The position numbers and the translations under genes are program-made. Below the pieces are notes generated by a model that saw only the letters and a program-made list of their open reading frames with translations, ran no database searches and was not told the DNA's origin. Below, piece by piece: positions 8,756 through 15,724 of a stretch of DNA of 64,000 nucleotides (position 1 is the first letter of the stretch; every line of letters begins with the position of its first letter). This stretch comes from Palsa-883 sp035486355 (GTDB lineage Bacteria > Pseudomonadota > Alphaproteobacteria > Acetobacterales > Acetobacteraceae): NCBI GenBank assembly GCA_035486355.1, contig DATHNE010000115.1:25115-89114 (forward strand), in the 5' to 3' direction.

Positions 8756-9226
8756 TCAGGCGGCCACGGAAGGGAAGAGGGGGATGGCGCGGGATTCAAG
8801 CGCCAGCAGCGCGCGCTTGGTGAGCAGGCCGTCGCCGCCGGAATACCCACCGATGCCCGTCGTGGCGAGCACGCGATGGCAGGGAATGATGATGGGAATC
8901 GGATTGGAGCCGTTCGCCTGACCGACCGAACGCGGGCTGCCACCGACCTGGCGGGAGATGTCGACATAGCTGCGCGTGGCGCCATAGGGGATGTCGCACA
9001 GCGCGGCCCAGACGCGCCGGCGGTAGGATGTGCCGGCCGGATTCAGGGGCAGATCGAACTGGGTGAGCGCGCCATCAAAATAGGCATGCAGCTGGTCGCG
9101 GGCACGGGCCAACAACGGTGTGGCGGTCTGATCGCTGCCCCAGCCCCAGTCGACGGACACGATGGCGCCCGCTTCCTCCGCGACGCTGAGGTCGCCGATT
9201 GGGGTGTGCAACGAGAGTTGGGGCAA
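8756..9226 (-). CDS. ogt: methylated-DNA--protein-cysteine S-methyltransferase
   Basis: The acceptor-site motif is complete (NPIPIIIPCHRVLATTGIGG), with the alkyl-accepting Cys in PCHRV. The DNA-recognition helix region (YGATRSYVDISRQVG, VGQANGSNP) precedes it. The protein transfers O6-alkyl groups from guanine to itself in a suicide reaction. The start is TTG at 9226 (156 residues) because AGGAGG at 9236-9241 sits 9 nt before it and the family normally begins at this PQLSLHTPIG segment. A longer ATG frame from 9283 lacks a ribosome-binding site. Confidence 0.93.
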   Translation of the reverse strand: MPQLSLHTPIGDLSVAEEAGAIVSVDWGWGSDQTATPLLARARDQLHAYFDGALTQFDLPLNPAGTSYRRRVWAALCDIPYGATRSYVDISRQVGGSPRSVGQANGSNPIPIIIPCHRVLATTGIGGYSGGDGLLTKRALLALESRAIPLFPSVAA

Positions 9227-9299
9227 GCCGATACGCCTCCTGAGCCCGGGGCGGATGGCAGACCCGGATGGGGTAGCTGTCAAGGGTAGCCGTGAGTGC

Positions 9300-9374
<75 letters not shown>

Positions 9375-9472
9375 GCCGCGGACCTGCGGGCGGCGGGGTA
9401 TAGCGCCCGGCTTGCGGGCCGTGCAAGGCGGCGCGGCTTGACCGCGGACCTCGGTCGCCGCTTCTGTTTCAG

Positions 9473-9679
9473 ATGGACGAAGACCCGGCGGAGGGGTCGC
9501 CGAGGCGACCCAGATTGACGGAGCGTGCGGCGGCGGATCTGGCGGCGCGCCGCACGCGCCAGGCGGACGCCCTGCGCGCCAATCTGCGGCGGCGGAAGGA
9601 TCAGGCGCGGGCGCGTGAGGCGGGGGAAGCAGCCGCGCCAGACAGCGCGAGCAGTGGACAGAAGAAGGTTCCGCGTTAA
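9473..9679 (+). CDS. small conserved hypothetical, Arg/Ala-rich
   Basis: A 68-residue basic, helical protein. The core RQADALRANLRRRKDQARAR resembles a small-protein family often seen in alphaproteobacteria, with a TERAAADLAARR lead-in. There is no signal peptide and no cysteine or other catalytic motif. The ATG lacks a strong ribosome-binding site. It stops 25 bp before the hydrolase start and shares its direction. Function unknown. Confidence 0.5.
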   Translation: MDEDPAEGSPRRPRLTERAAADLAARRTRQADALRANLRRRKDQARAREAGEAAAPDSASSGQKKVPR

Positions 9680-9703
9680 CCTCGCCGCTTGGAGAGAAAC
9701 GAG

Positions 9704-10474
9704 ATGTCCCAAACACTGACCGTGTCGGGCGTCGGCCTGGAAATCGCGGAGCGGGGATCCGGGCGGCCGCTGCTTTTCCTGCATGCCGGCGAGGGACTGG
9801 CACCCGAGCGGCCGTGGTTCGATCTGCTCGCCCGACATTTCCGTGTCATCGCCCCTTGGCATCCTGGCTTCGGCCGCTCGGTGTTGCCGGACTGGATCGG
9901 GTCCGTTGACGATCTGGCGTACCTCTATCTCGACCTCGCGCGCACGCTGAAACTGCACGATGGCGTGCTGGTCGGTGCGGGCTTCGGCGGCTGGATCGCG
10001 GCCGAGATGGCGGTGCGCGACACGCGCGGCTTTGGCCGAATGGCGCTGGTGGATCCGGTTGGCATCAAAGTGAGCGGCGTGACCGAACGCGACATTGCCG
10101 ATATGCACGCGGTCTCGCGCGATGAGGTCCTGCAACGCGCCTGGGCTGATCCGGTACGCGGCGCCATTGACACGACCAAGCTCCCAGAGAGCGAGCTGGC
10201 GGCCATCGCGCGCGGGCGCGAGTCGCTGCTGGTATTCGGTTGGAAGCCATACATGCACAACCCGCGACTGAAGCATTGGCTGCATCGCATCGATATCCCG
10301 ACCAGGTTGCTATGGGGCGCCGAAGACCGCATCGTGACACCCGCCTATGGCGCGCAGTGGCGCGCGCTGATCCCCGGCGCCACGATGCATATCATTCTGG
10401 AAGCGGGGCATTATCCGCAGTGGGAACAGCCTGAGACTTTCGTACAGCAGATCATCGATTTCGCCGCGTCCTGA
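9704..10474 (+). CDS. alpha/beta-fold hydrolase, nucleophile position altered
   Basis: This 256-residue protein has the alpha/beta hydrolase layout: an oxyanion strand (LLFLHAGEG), the nucleophile-elbow strand, the acid residue in LLWGAEDRIVTP and the catalytic His in LEAGHYPQWEQPETF. At the elbow (residues 90-96, VGAGFGG) Gly occupies the place of the usual Ser, so ordinary serine-hydrolase chemistry looks impossible. The ATG at 9704 follows GGAGAG and is preferred over a TTG five codons upstream. It is the first gene of a rightward trio with a flavin monooxygenase and a TauD-type dioxygenase, so a role in the same degradative route is inferred. Confidence 0.85.
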   Translation: MSQTLTVSGVGLEIAERGSGRPLLFLHAGEGLAPERPWFDLLARHFRVIAPWHPGFGRSVLPDWIGSVDDLAYLYLDLARTLKLHDGVLVGAGFGGWIAAEMAVRDTRGFGRMALVDPVGIKVSGVTERDIADMHAVSRDEVLQRAWADPVRGAIDTTKLPESELAAIARGRESLLVFGWKPYMHNPRLKHWLHRIDIPTRLLWGAEDRIVTPAYGAQWRALIPGATMHIILEAGHYPQWEQPETFVQQIIDFAAS

Positions 10475-10489
10475 CAGGAGACTTCGGCC

Positions 10490-11689
10490 ATGCGCGTCTG
10501 GTATTTTTCCGAGATGGCCTATCACCCGGCCTGGAGCGAGGGGCTGAAGCGTGGCTCGCTGCGCGTGGTGCTGCCGAACGGCCATATTGATCCGGTCGAG
10601 GCGCACGGCCTGCTGAACCGCTACCTAGATGAGTTCGCCTTGTGCGACGAGGTCGGCCTCGACATCATGGTGAACGAGCACCACAGCACTGCCACCTGCA
10701 TGACCGTTTCGGTACCGATGGCATTGGCGGTAATTGCACGTGAAACCAAATGCGCGCGACTGCTGTCGCTGGGCAACCCGATCGCCAATCGCCCCGATCC
10801 GGTGCGGGTGGCGGAGGAGATGGCCTGGCTCGACGTGTTGTCTGGCGGGCGGCTGGAAATGGGGCTGGTGAAGGGCGCGCCGTACGAGATCGCGCCGGCG
10901 AACTCCAACCCAGCGCGGCTGATGCGGCGCTACTGGGAGGCGCATGACCTGATCCTGAAGGCGCTGTCCACCACCGACGGGCCGTTCAACTGGGAGGGCG
11001 AATACTTCCACTACCGGAATGTTAACATCTGGCCACGCCCGATCCAGCAACCCACGCCCCCTGTCTGGATGACGGGGATGAGCGTGGAGACCGGCAAGCT
11101 CGCGGCCGAGCGCGGGCATGTCGTGGGCACGCTGTTGTCGGGTGGCCTCGCCAAGCCAATGTATGATGCCTATCGCGCACGGGCGCGGGAGCTCGGGCGC
11201 GAGACCGGACCGGATCGTCTGGCCTTCGCGGCCTGCGTCGGCGTGGGCGCGACGCGGCAGGAGGGGCTGCGGCGGGCGCATCTGATCGCGGATTACGTGC
11301 GGACCTCGCCCGTGGTGGCGGAACCGTTCACCAATCCTCCCGGCTACAACTCCATCGCAGCCAATGTCGCCATGCTGAAGGCGGGGCCGCGCGCGCACCG
11401 GCTGGTGACCGACCGGCAGGGCAACCCCATCGACCATCGCACCGCGACGGTGCAGCAGTTCATGGAAACGGACACTGTCTTCGCCGGTACGCCGGACGAT
11501 GTCGTGGCGCAGATCACCGATTTCGACCAGCGGATGGGCGGGGTCGGGCATTTGCTGGCATTCGGGCAAGGGGGCTGGCTCGACCACGCCGACACGAAGG
11601 AGAATATCCGTCTGCTGGGCGAAGAAGTGGTGCCACGACTGCGGGCATTGCATCCGGCCATGGAGCGGCGACCCGCCGCCGCGGAGTAG
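10490..11689 (+). CDS. LLM-class flavin-dependent oxidoreductase (bacterial luciferase family)
   Basis: A 399-residue TIM-barrel flavin monooxygenase of the luciferase-like superfamily. It begins MRVWYFSEMAYHPAW and contains LDIMVNEHHSTATCMT, the barrel core LLSLGNPIANRPDPVRVAEE and LSGGRLEMGLVKGAPYE, and C-terminal VAQITDFDQRMGGVGHLL. Such enzymes use reduced FMN supplied by a partner reductase to oxygenate substrates such as ketones, sulfonates or heterocycles. A ribosome-binding site (AGGAGA) precedes the ATG, and the gap to the hydrolase gene is 15 bp. No flavin reductase gene is adjacent. Confidence 0.9.
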   Translation: MRVWYFSEMAYHPAWSEGLKRGSLRVVLPNGHIDPVEAHGLLNRYLDEFALCDEVGLDIMVNEHHSTATCMTVSVPMALAVIARETKCARLLSLGNPIANRPDPVRVAEEMAWLDVLSGGRLEMGLVKGAPYEIAPANSNPARLMRRYWEAHDLILKALSTTDGPFNWEGEYFHYRNVNIWPRPIQQPTPPVWMTGMSVETGKLAAERGHVVGTLLSGGLAKPMYDAYRARARELGRETGPDRLAFAACVGVGATRQEGLRRAHLIADYVRTSPVVAEPFTNPPGYNSIAANVAMLKAGPRAHRLVTDRQGNPIDHRTATVQQFMETDTVFAGTPDDVVAQITDFDQRMGGVGHLLAFGQGGWLDHADTKENIRLLGEEVVPRLRALHPAMERRPAAAE

Positions 11690-11694
11690 CGAGG

Positions 11695-12780
11695 ATGGTG
11701 CAAGCAACGGGTGCGGGTAGCCGCGCGGAATGGCTCGCGGCGGAACTGCGTGCCGATGAGGGGTGGATCGTCGCGCTTGATCAGCCGGCCGGGCGGGCGC
11801 TGCTCGCGGCGGTCCGCAAAGTGCGGGACCCGGCGCGGCCGCTGCTGGATTATCGGCGGGACGAATTCGACCTCGGCGCCGCCACCCTGCCGATCGCGGC
11901 GGCGTTCGCCGAAGCCAAGGTGGGACGTGGGCTGGCGTTGCTGCGCGGCATGCCGCGCGACGGGGTGACCGAGGACGAATTCGCGCTGATGACCTGGGCG
12001 ATCGGGCTGCACCATGGCGTGGCCCGGCCGCAGGGCAAGGCGAGCCAGTATCTCTCGGCCGTGCGCGACGCGGGAACGGTGTACCGCAGCACCGGGGGAC
12101 GTGGCTATTCGTCGAACGCGGAATTGGATTTCCACACCGATGGAGCCGACCTCGCGATACTGACCTGCTTCAACACCGCGCGGGCAGGCGGCATGAGCAT
12201 GGTATCCAGCTCGATCACCGCGCACAGTCTGCTCGCGTCTGAGCGGCCGGATCTGGCCGAAGCTCTGCACAGCGCGTTTCACTTCAGTCGGCAGGCGGAA
12301 CAGGCCCCGGACGAGGGGCCGAGCTATCCGAACCCGATTTACGACGAGGCAGACGGTTTGCTGTTCAGCAAATGGAACCGCAACCGGATGACTTCGGCAC
12401 AGAAGATCGCGGGCGTGCCGCCACTGTCCGCGACGCAACGCGAGGCGACCGACCTGTTGGACGCGATCCTGCGGCGCGATGCGGTGATGTATGCGACGCA
12501 CCTGCGGCCCGGGGACATGCAGATCATCAACAATCACGTGGCGCTGCACTCGCGGACCCAGTTCGAGGACTTCGCGGATCCCGTGCGGAAGCGGCTGCTA
12601 TTTCGGCTGTGGTTGGCGCCGCCGGATTCGGTACGGCTGCCGGAAAGCTGGCGGCCGGCCTATCGGGCGGTGGCGGCAGGGCGTATCCGGGGCGGGATCA
12701 TCGGCCAGGCCCACGACGAGGGGTGCCGGGCTTTCGAAGCGCGGCAAGCGGCGGCGCTCGGCATGACGGTCGGCGCCTGA
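11695..12780 (+). CDS. TauD/TfdA-family dioxygenase
   Basis: This 361-residue protein carries the facial-triad motif of Fe(II)/2-oxoglutarate oxygenases. His-x-Asp is in LDFHTDGADLAILTC and the distal His is in MQIINNHVALHSRTQF. An Arg near the C-terminus (DPVRKRLLFRLWLA) would bind 2-oxoglutarate. It is predicted to hydroxylate an acidic or sulfonated small molecule. It starts 6 bp after the monooxygenase stop, so the three genes probably form one operon. It ends 2 bp from the convergent yqgE stop. Confidence 0.87.
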   Translation: MVQATGAGSRAEWLAAELRADEGWIVALDQPAGRALLAAVRKVRDPARPLLDYRRDEFDLGAATLPIAAAFAEAKVGRGLALLRGMPRDGVTEDEFALMTWAIGLHHGVARPQGKASQYLSAVRDAGTVYRSTGGRGYSSNAELDFHTDGADLAILTCFNTARAGGMSMVSSSITAHSLLASERPDLAEALHSAFHFSRQAEQAPDEGPSYPNPIYDEADGLLFSKWNRNRMTSAQKIAGVPPLSATQREATDLLDAILRRDAVMYATHLRPGDMQIINNHVALHSRTQFEDFADPVRKRLLFRLWLAPPDSVRLPESWRPAYRAVAAGRIRGGIIGQAHDEGCRAFEARQAAALGMTVGA

Positions 12781-12781
12781 C

Positions 12782-13420
12782 TCACGGTTGTGAGCCGGCG
12801 CGCTGAGAGGCCGCGTTCCACACATCCGCCCGGTCCTCATCGAACACCAGGCGCGGATCGTCTGGGATCATGGCCCACGCCCTCAGCGCCAGCTCGCTCT
12901 CAAGCTGGCCCGGACCCCACCCGGCATAGCCGAACGCGATCAGGGATTGGGCTGGCCCGCGACGATGTGCCATGTCCTGGAGGATCTCCGGGCTTGAGGT
13001 CATCGCAATCTTGCCGTCGATGTCGATGGTGCCGGACCGGTGGTAGTCCTCGGTGTGGAGGATGAAGCCGACATCGGCCTGTACCGGGCCGCCCGCGAAG
13101 ACCCGCACCTGGCCCGTCACGCCGGTTGCATCCTGGCCGATCGCCCGCATCAGCGCGGCGAACAGACGCCAGCCGACGGGGCGATTGACCGCAATCCCCA
13201 TGGCGCCAGTGGCATCATGGCGCACCAGCAGGATGACGGTCTCGGCAAAACGCGGATCGCTCATGGCGGGTGTCGCGATCAGCAGCTGACCGGCGAAGGA
13301 TGCGGCGCTGGGCGCAATTTCCGGCGTGGCTCGGCTCGCGGTCGTGATGACGCTCGAAACCAAGAGGGGCAGCAGGTTCAGCGCCAGGCGACGCGTGAGT
13401 ATCCGGTCCGTGCGTTTCAC
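12782..13420 (-). CDS. YqgE/AlgH family protein with N-terminal leader
   Basis: The YqgE core is clear: GQLLIATPAMSDPRFAETVI, VRHDATGAMGIAVNRP, VFAGGPVQADVGFILHT and FGYAGWGPGQLESEL. The biochemical role is unknown. An extra hydrophobic N-terminus (RRLALNLLPLLVSSVITTAS) looks like a signal peptide, and most YqgE proteins lack one. The GTG at 13420 is chosen as start because GGAGG at 13429-13433 lies exactly 8 nt upstream. A second in-frame GTG at 13429 would have no spacer. The chosen start codon lies inside the parS site. Confidence 0.85.
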   Translation of the reverse strand: MKRTDRILTRRLALNLLPLLVSSVITTASRATPEIAPSAASFAGQLLIATPAMSDPRFAETVILLVRHDATGAMGIAVNRPVGWRLFAALMRAIGQDATGVTGQVRVFAGGPVQADVGFILHTEDYHRSGTIDIDGKIAMTSSPEILQDMAHRRGPAQSLIAFGYAGWGPGQLESELALRAWAMIPDDPRLVFDEDRADVWNAASQRAGSQP

Positions 13421-13428
13421 GTGAAACA
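13413..13428. promoter_or_regulatory. parS centromere-like site 1
   Basis: CGTTTCACGTGAAACA matches the bacterial ParB-binding palindrome TGTTTCACGTGAAACA at 15 of 16 positions, including the perfect 14-bp GTTTCACGTGAAAC. It lies 14 bp beyond the parB stop and overlaps the start of yqgE. ParB should nucleate here for origin-region segregation. Confidence 0.9.
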
Positions 13429-13441
13429 CCTCCGGCTGTGG

Positions 13442-14302
13442 TCAGACCCCTTGCAGGCGGACCAGCAGTCCGTCGAGCTGATCCAGGTCGCTGTAGTGGA
13501 TGCGGAGCGTGCCGCCCTTGCCGCTGACATTGACGCTGACGCGCAGGCCGAGCTGCTCGCTCAGGCTCCGTTCCAGCGCAGCGATGTCCGGATTATGCGG
13601 TGGCGTCTCAGCCTTATTGGGCACCTTGTCATGGTGCGCCACCAGCGCTTCGGTCTGGCGCACCGACAAGCCGTCCGCGATGACGCGCTGCGCCAGAACA
13701 TCCGCCGCCGGGTGGCCCACCAGCGCGCGCGCGTGACCGGCGGACAGGTGGCCCGATCGCACCGTCATTTGGATGCCGATTGGCAGGTTTAACAACCGGA
13801 CGGTGTTGGCCACATGGCTGCGGGACTTGCCGATCACGTCCGCCACCGCATCCTGGGTGTAGCCGAACTCCCGGATCATCCGGGAAAACCCTTCCGCTTC
13901 CTCGATCGGGTCCAGGCCCTCACGCAGCAGGTTCTCGACAATCGCCACCGCCGCTGTGTCCGTATCGGACAGCGGGCGGACCTGCGCGGGGATCTCGTGC
14001 AGTCCCGCCGCCTGTGCCGCGCGCCAACGCCGCTCGCCAGCGACGATCTGATACCGTCCCGCGGTCGACGGATGCGGCCGCAGCAACAGGGGTTGGAGCA
14101 CCCCATGCCGGCGCACCGACTGGATCAGTTCATCGAGCGGTTCCGACCGAATGGTCGCGCGCGGCTGGTACGGGTTGGGTTCCAGCAGCTCAATTGGAAT
14201 GCCCCGCACGCCGGGGTCCCGCGCCTCTGGACGCACCGCCGCCTCGCCCATCAGCGCCGCGAGGCCGCGTCCAAGACGGGGGCTGACGTCCTTTGCGCTC
14301 AC
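13442..14302 (-). CDS. parB: chromosome-partitioning protein ParB
   Basis: This 286-residue ParB has a basic N-terminus (RLGRGLAALMG), which normally contacts ParA. The CTP-binding CTPase domain includes the family motifs NPYQPR and GERRWRAAQAAG. A helix-turn-helix region follows (YTQDAVADVIGKSRSHVANT), then a C-terminal dimerisation domain. It binds the two parS sites that flank this block, spreads along DNA and loads SMC. The GTG start overlaps the parA stop by 4 bp, giving translational coupling. Confidence 0.96.
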   Translation of the reverse strand: MSAKDVSPRLGRGLAALMGEAAVRPEARDPGVRGIPIELLEPNPYQPRATIRSEPLDELIQSVRRHGVLQPLLLRPHPSTAGRYQIVAGERRWRAAQAAGLHEIPAQVRPLSDTDTAAVAIVENLLREGLDPIEEAEGFSRMIREFGYTQDAVADVIGKSRSHVANTVRLLNLPIGIQMTVRSGHLSAGHARALVGHPAADVLAQRVIADGLSVRQTEALVAHHDKVPNKAETPPHNPDIAALERSLSEQLGLRVSVNVSGKGGTLRIHYSDLDQLDGLLVRLQGV

Positions 14303-15153
14303 GATTGGGCCTCCACCGTTCCACGCTCGCGGCGCAGCAGCTCACCGGCCAGATGGATATAGGCCTGCGCGCCGGGAGAGCGGAAATCGTAGAGCAACAC
14401 GGGTTTGCCGTGGCTCGGCGCCTCCGAGATGCGGATGTTGCGCGGAATGACCGTGTCGTAGACCTTGGCGCCAAAGAAGCCACGCGCATCGGCGGCGACC
14501 AGCTCGGACAAGTTGTTGCGTCGATCGAACATGGTCAGCACGATGCCCTGCAGCTCCAGCGTGGGATTGAGCGCGCGGCGGACCATGTCGATGGTGCGCA
14601 TCAGACTGGAAATCCCCTCCAGCGCGTAAAACTCGCATTGCAGCGGGACCAGCACCGCGTCGGCCGCCACCAAACCATTCAGCGTCAGCAGACCCAGGCT
14701 CGGCGGGCAGTCGATCAGAATGTAACTAAACGGACTGTCCGTATCGCGGACAGAGGCCAGCGCATCCCGCAGTCGGTATTCCCGACGGTCGAGGCCGACG
14801 AGTTCAATCTCGGCTCCGGCCAGATCGCCGTCAGCCGGGATGATGAACAGCTTCGGAATGTATGTCTGGCGGGCCGCGTTTGCCGGTGACGTTTCACCGA
14901 GCAGCACGCGATACGTTCCGACGGCACGGTCAGCGCGATCGATCCCAAGCCCGGTGGACGCATTGCCCTGGGAATCCAGATCGATGAGCAGCACCCGCTC
15001 GCCGGTCGCCGCCAGCGCGGTGCCAAGGTTGATGGCCGTGGTTGTCTTGCCAACCCCGCCCTTCTGGTTGGCCAGCGCCAGAACGCGCGGCGCACGCGGA
15101 CGGGGGAGGGTCGGATCAGGATCGGGCGCTGGGCTGGACACGGGCGATGTCAC
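14299..15153 (-). CDS. parA: chromosome-partitioning ATPase ParA
   Basis: This 284-residue deviant-Walker ATPase has P-loop NQKGGVGKTTTAINLG with the signature lysine, Walker A' (VLLIDLDSQGNAS) and Walker B-like YILIDCPPSLGLLTLN. It forms ATP-dependent dimers on the nucleoid and moves ParB-parS complexes. The GTG start lies 38 bp inside the end of rsmG. A proline-rich stretch of about 25 residues precedes the ATPase domain, so the true start could be slightly shorter. Confidence 0.95.
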   Translation of the reverse strand: MTSPVSSPAPDPDPTLPRPRAPRVLALANQKGGVGKTTTAINLGTALAATGERVLLIDLDSQGNASTGLGIDRADRAVGTYRVLLGETSPANAARQTYIPKLFIIPADGDLAGAEIELVGLDRREYRLRDALASVRDTDSPFSYILIDCPPSLGLLTLNGLVAADAVLVPLQCEFYALEGISSLMRTIDMVRRALNPTLELQGIVLTMFDRRNNLSELVAADARGFFGAKVYDTVIPRNIRISEAPSHGKPVLLYDFRSPGAQAYIHLAGELLRRERGTVEAQS

Positions 15154-15724
15154 TGATCCGGAGAATGCACGCGTCGGGGGCCGTCTGGCTGGGAACGCGC
15201 GTCACCTGCATGTGCCACTCCGTGGCCGCCGCCGTCAATTCGGATGCGGCACTGCTGCCCTTGAGAAAGAGGCAAACGCCATCTGCGGCCAGCAACGGCT
15301 TCGCCAGAGCAAGCAAGCGGGGCAGGGGGGCAAGGGCCCGCGCGGTCACCAGCGGCGCCGGGGGGAGCATCACGGACTCCGCACGGGCCGCATGCACCGT
15401 CACCGGGGCGCCGGTGGCCCAGACCGCCTCGCGCAGGAATGCCGCTTTGCGCTGATCGGATTCCACCAGGTCAAAGGGGAGTCGCGTCACGATCGCGAGA
15501 ATGAGGCCTGGGAAGCCCGCGCCGGATCCAAGATCGACCGCGCGGCCTGCGCCCGGGGGGATCAGCGGGACAAGCTGGAGGGAATCCGCGATGTGGCGCG
15601 CCCAAAGATCGGGCTCATCACCACGGGCGATCAGATTGACGGTGCGATTCCACCGGAGCAACAGCGCCGCGAACTGCGCCAAGGTCTCCCGCGTTTCACG
15701 TGAAACACGCCCGACCGCGCTCAT
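15116..15724 (-). CDS. rsmG: 16S rRNA (guanine527-N7)-methyltransferase
   Basis: This 202-residue RsmG/GidB has SAM-binding motif I (AVDLGSGAGFPGLILAI) and the characteristic FDLVESDQRKAAFLREA. LVTARALAPLPRLLALAKPLL is also typical. It methylates G527 of 16S rRNA using SAM. The start overlaps the mnmG stop (ATGA), and the 3' end overlaps the parA start. Codons 7-11 (VSRET) are encoded by the second parS site. Confidence 0.95.
   Translation of the reverse strand: MSAVGRVSRETRETLAQFAALLLRWNRTVNLIARGDEPDLWARHIADSLQLVPLIPPGAGRAVDLGSGAGFPGLILAIVTRLPFDLVESDQRKAAFLREAVWATGAPVTVHAARAESVMLPPAPLVTARALAPLPRLLALAKPLLAADGVCLFLKGSSAASELTAAATEWHMQVTRVPSQTAPDACILRISDIARVQPSARS
15692..15707. promoter_or_regulatory. 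parS centromere-like site 2
   Basis: CGTTTCACGTGAAACA, the same 16-mer as the site at 13413-13428, lies inside the 5' coding region of rsmG. The two sites are 2.28 kb apart and bracket parB, parA and nearly all of rsmG. The codons it covers read as an acceptable RsmG N-terminus, so coding and centromere functions coexist. Confidence 0.9.

Noticed and set aside
8731..8985. N-terminal extension of the quinone oxidoreductase by 85 residues
   Set aside because: The extension is antisense-phase to ogt, Ser/Pro/Arg-rich and absent from the family; ATG 8730 starts the conserved domain.
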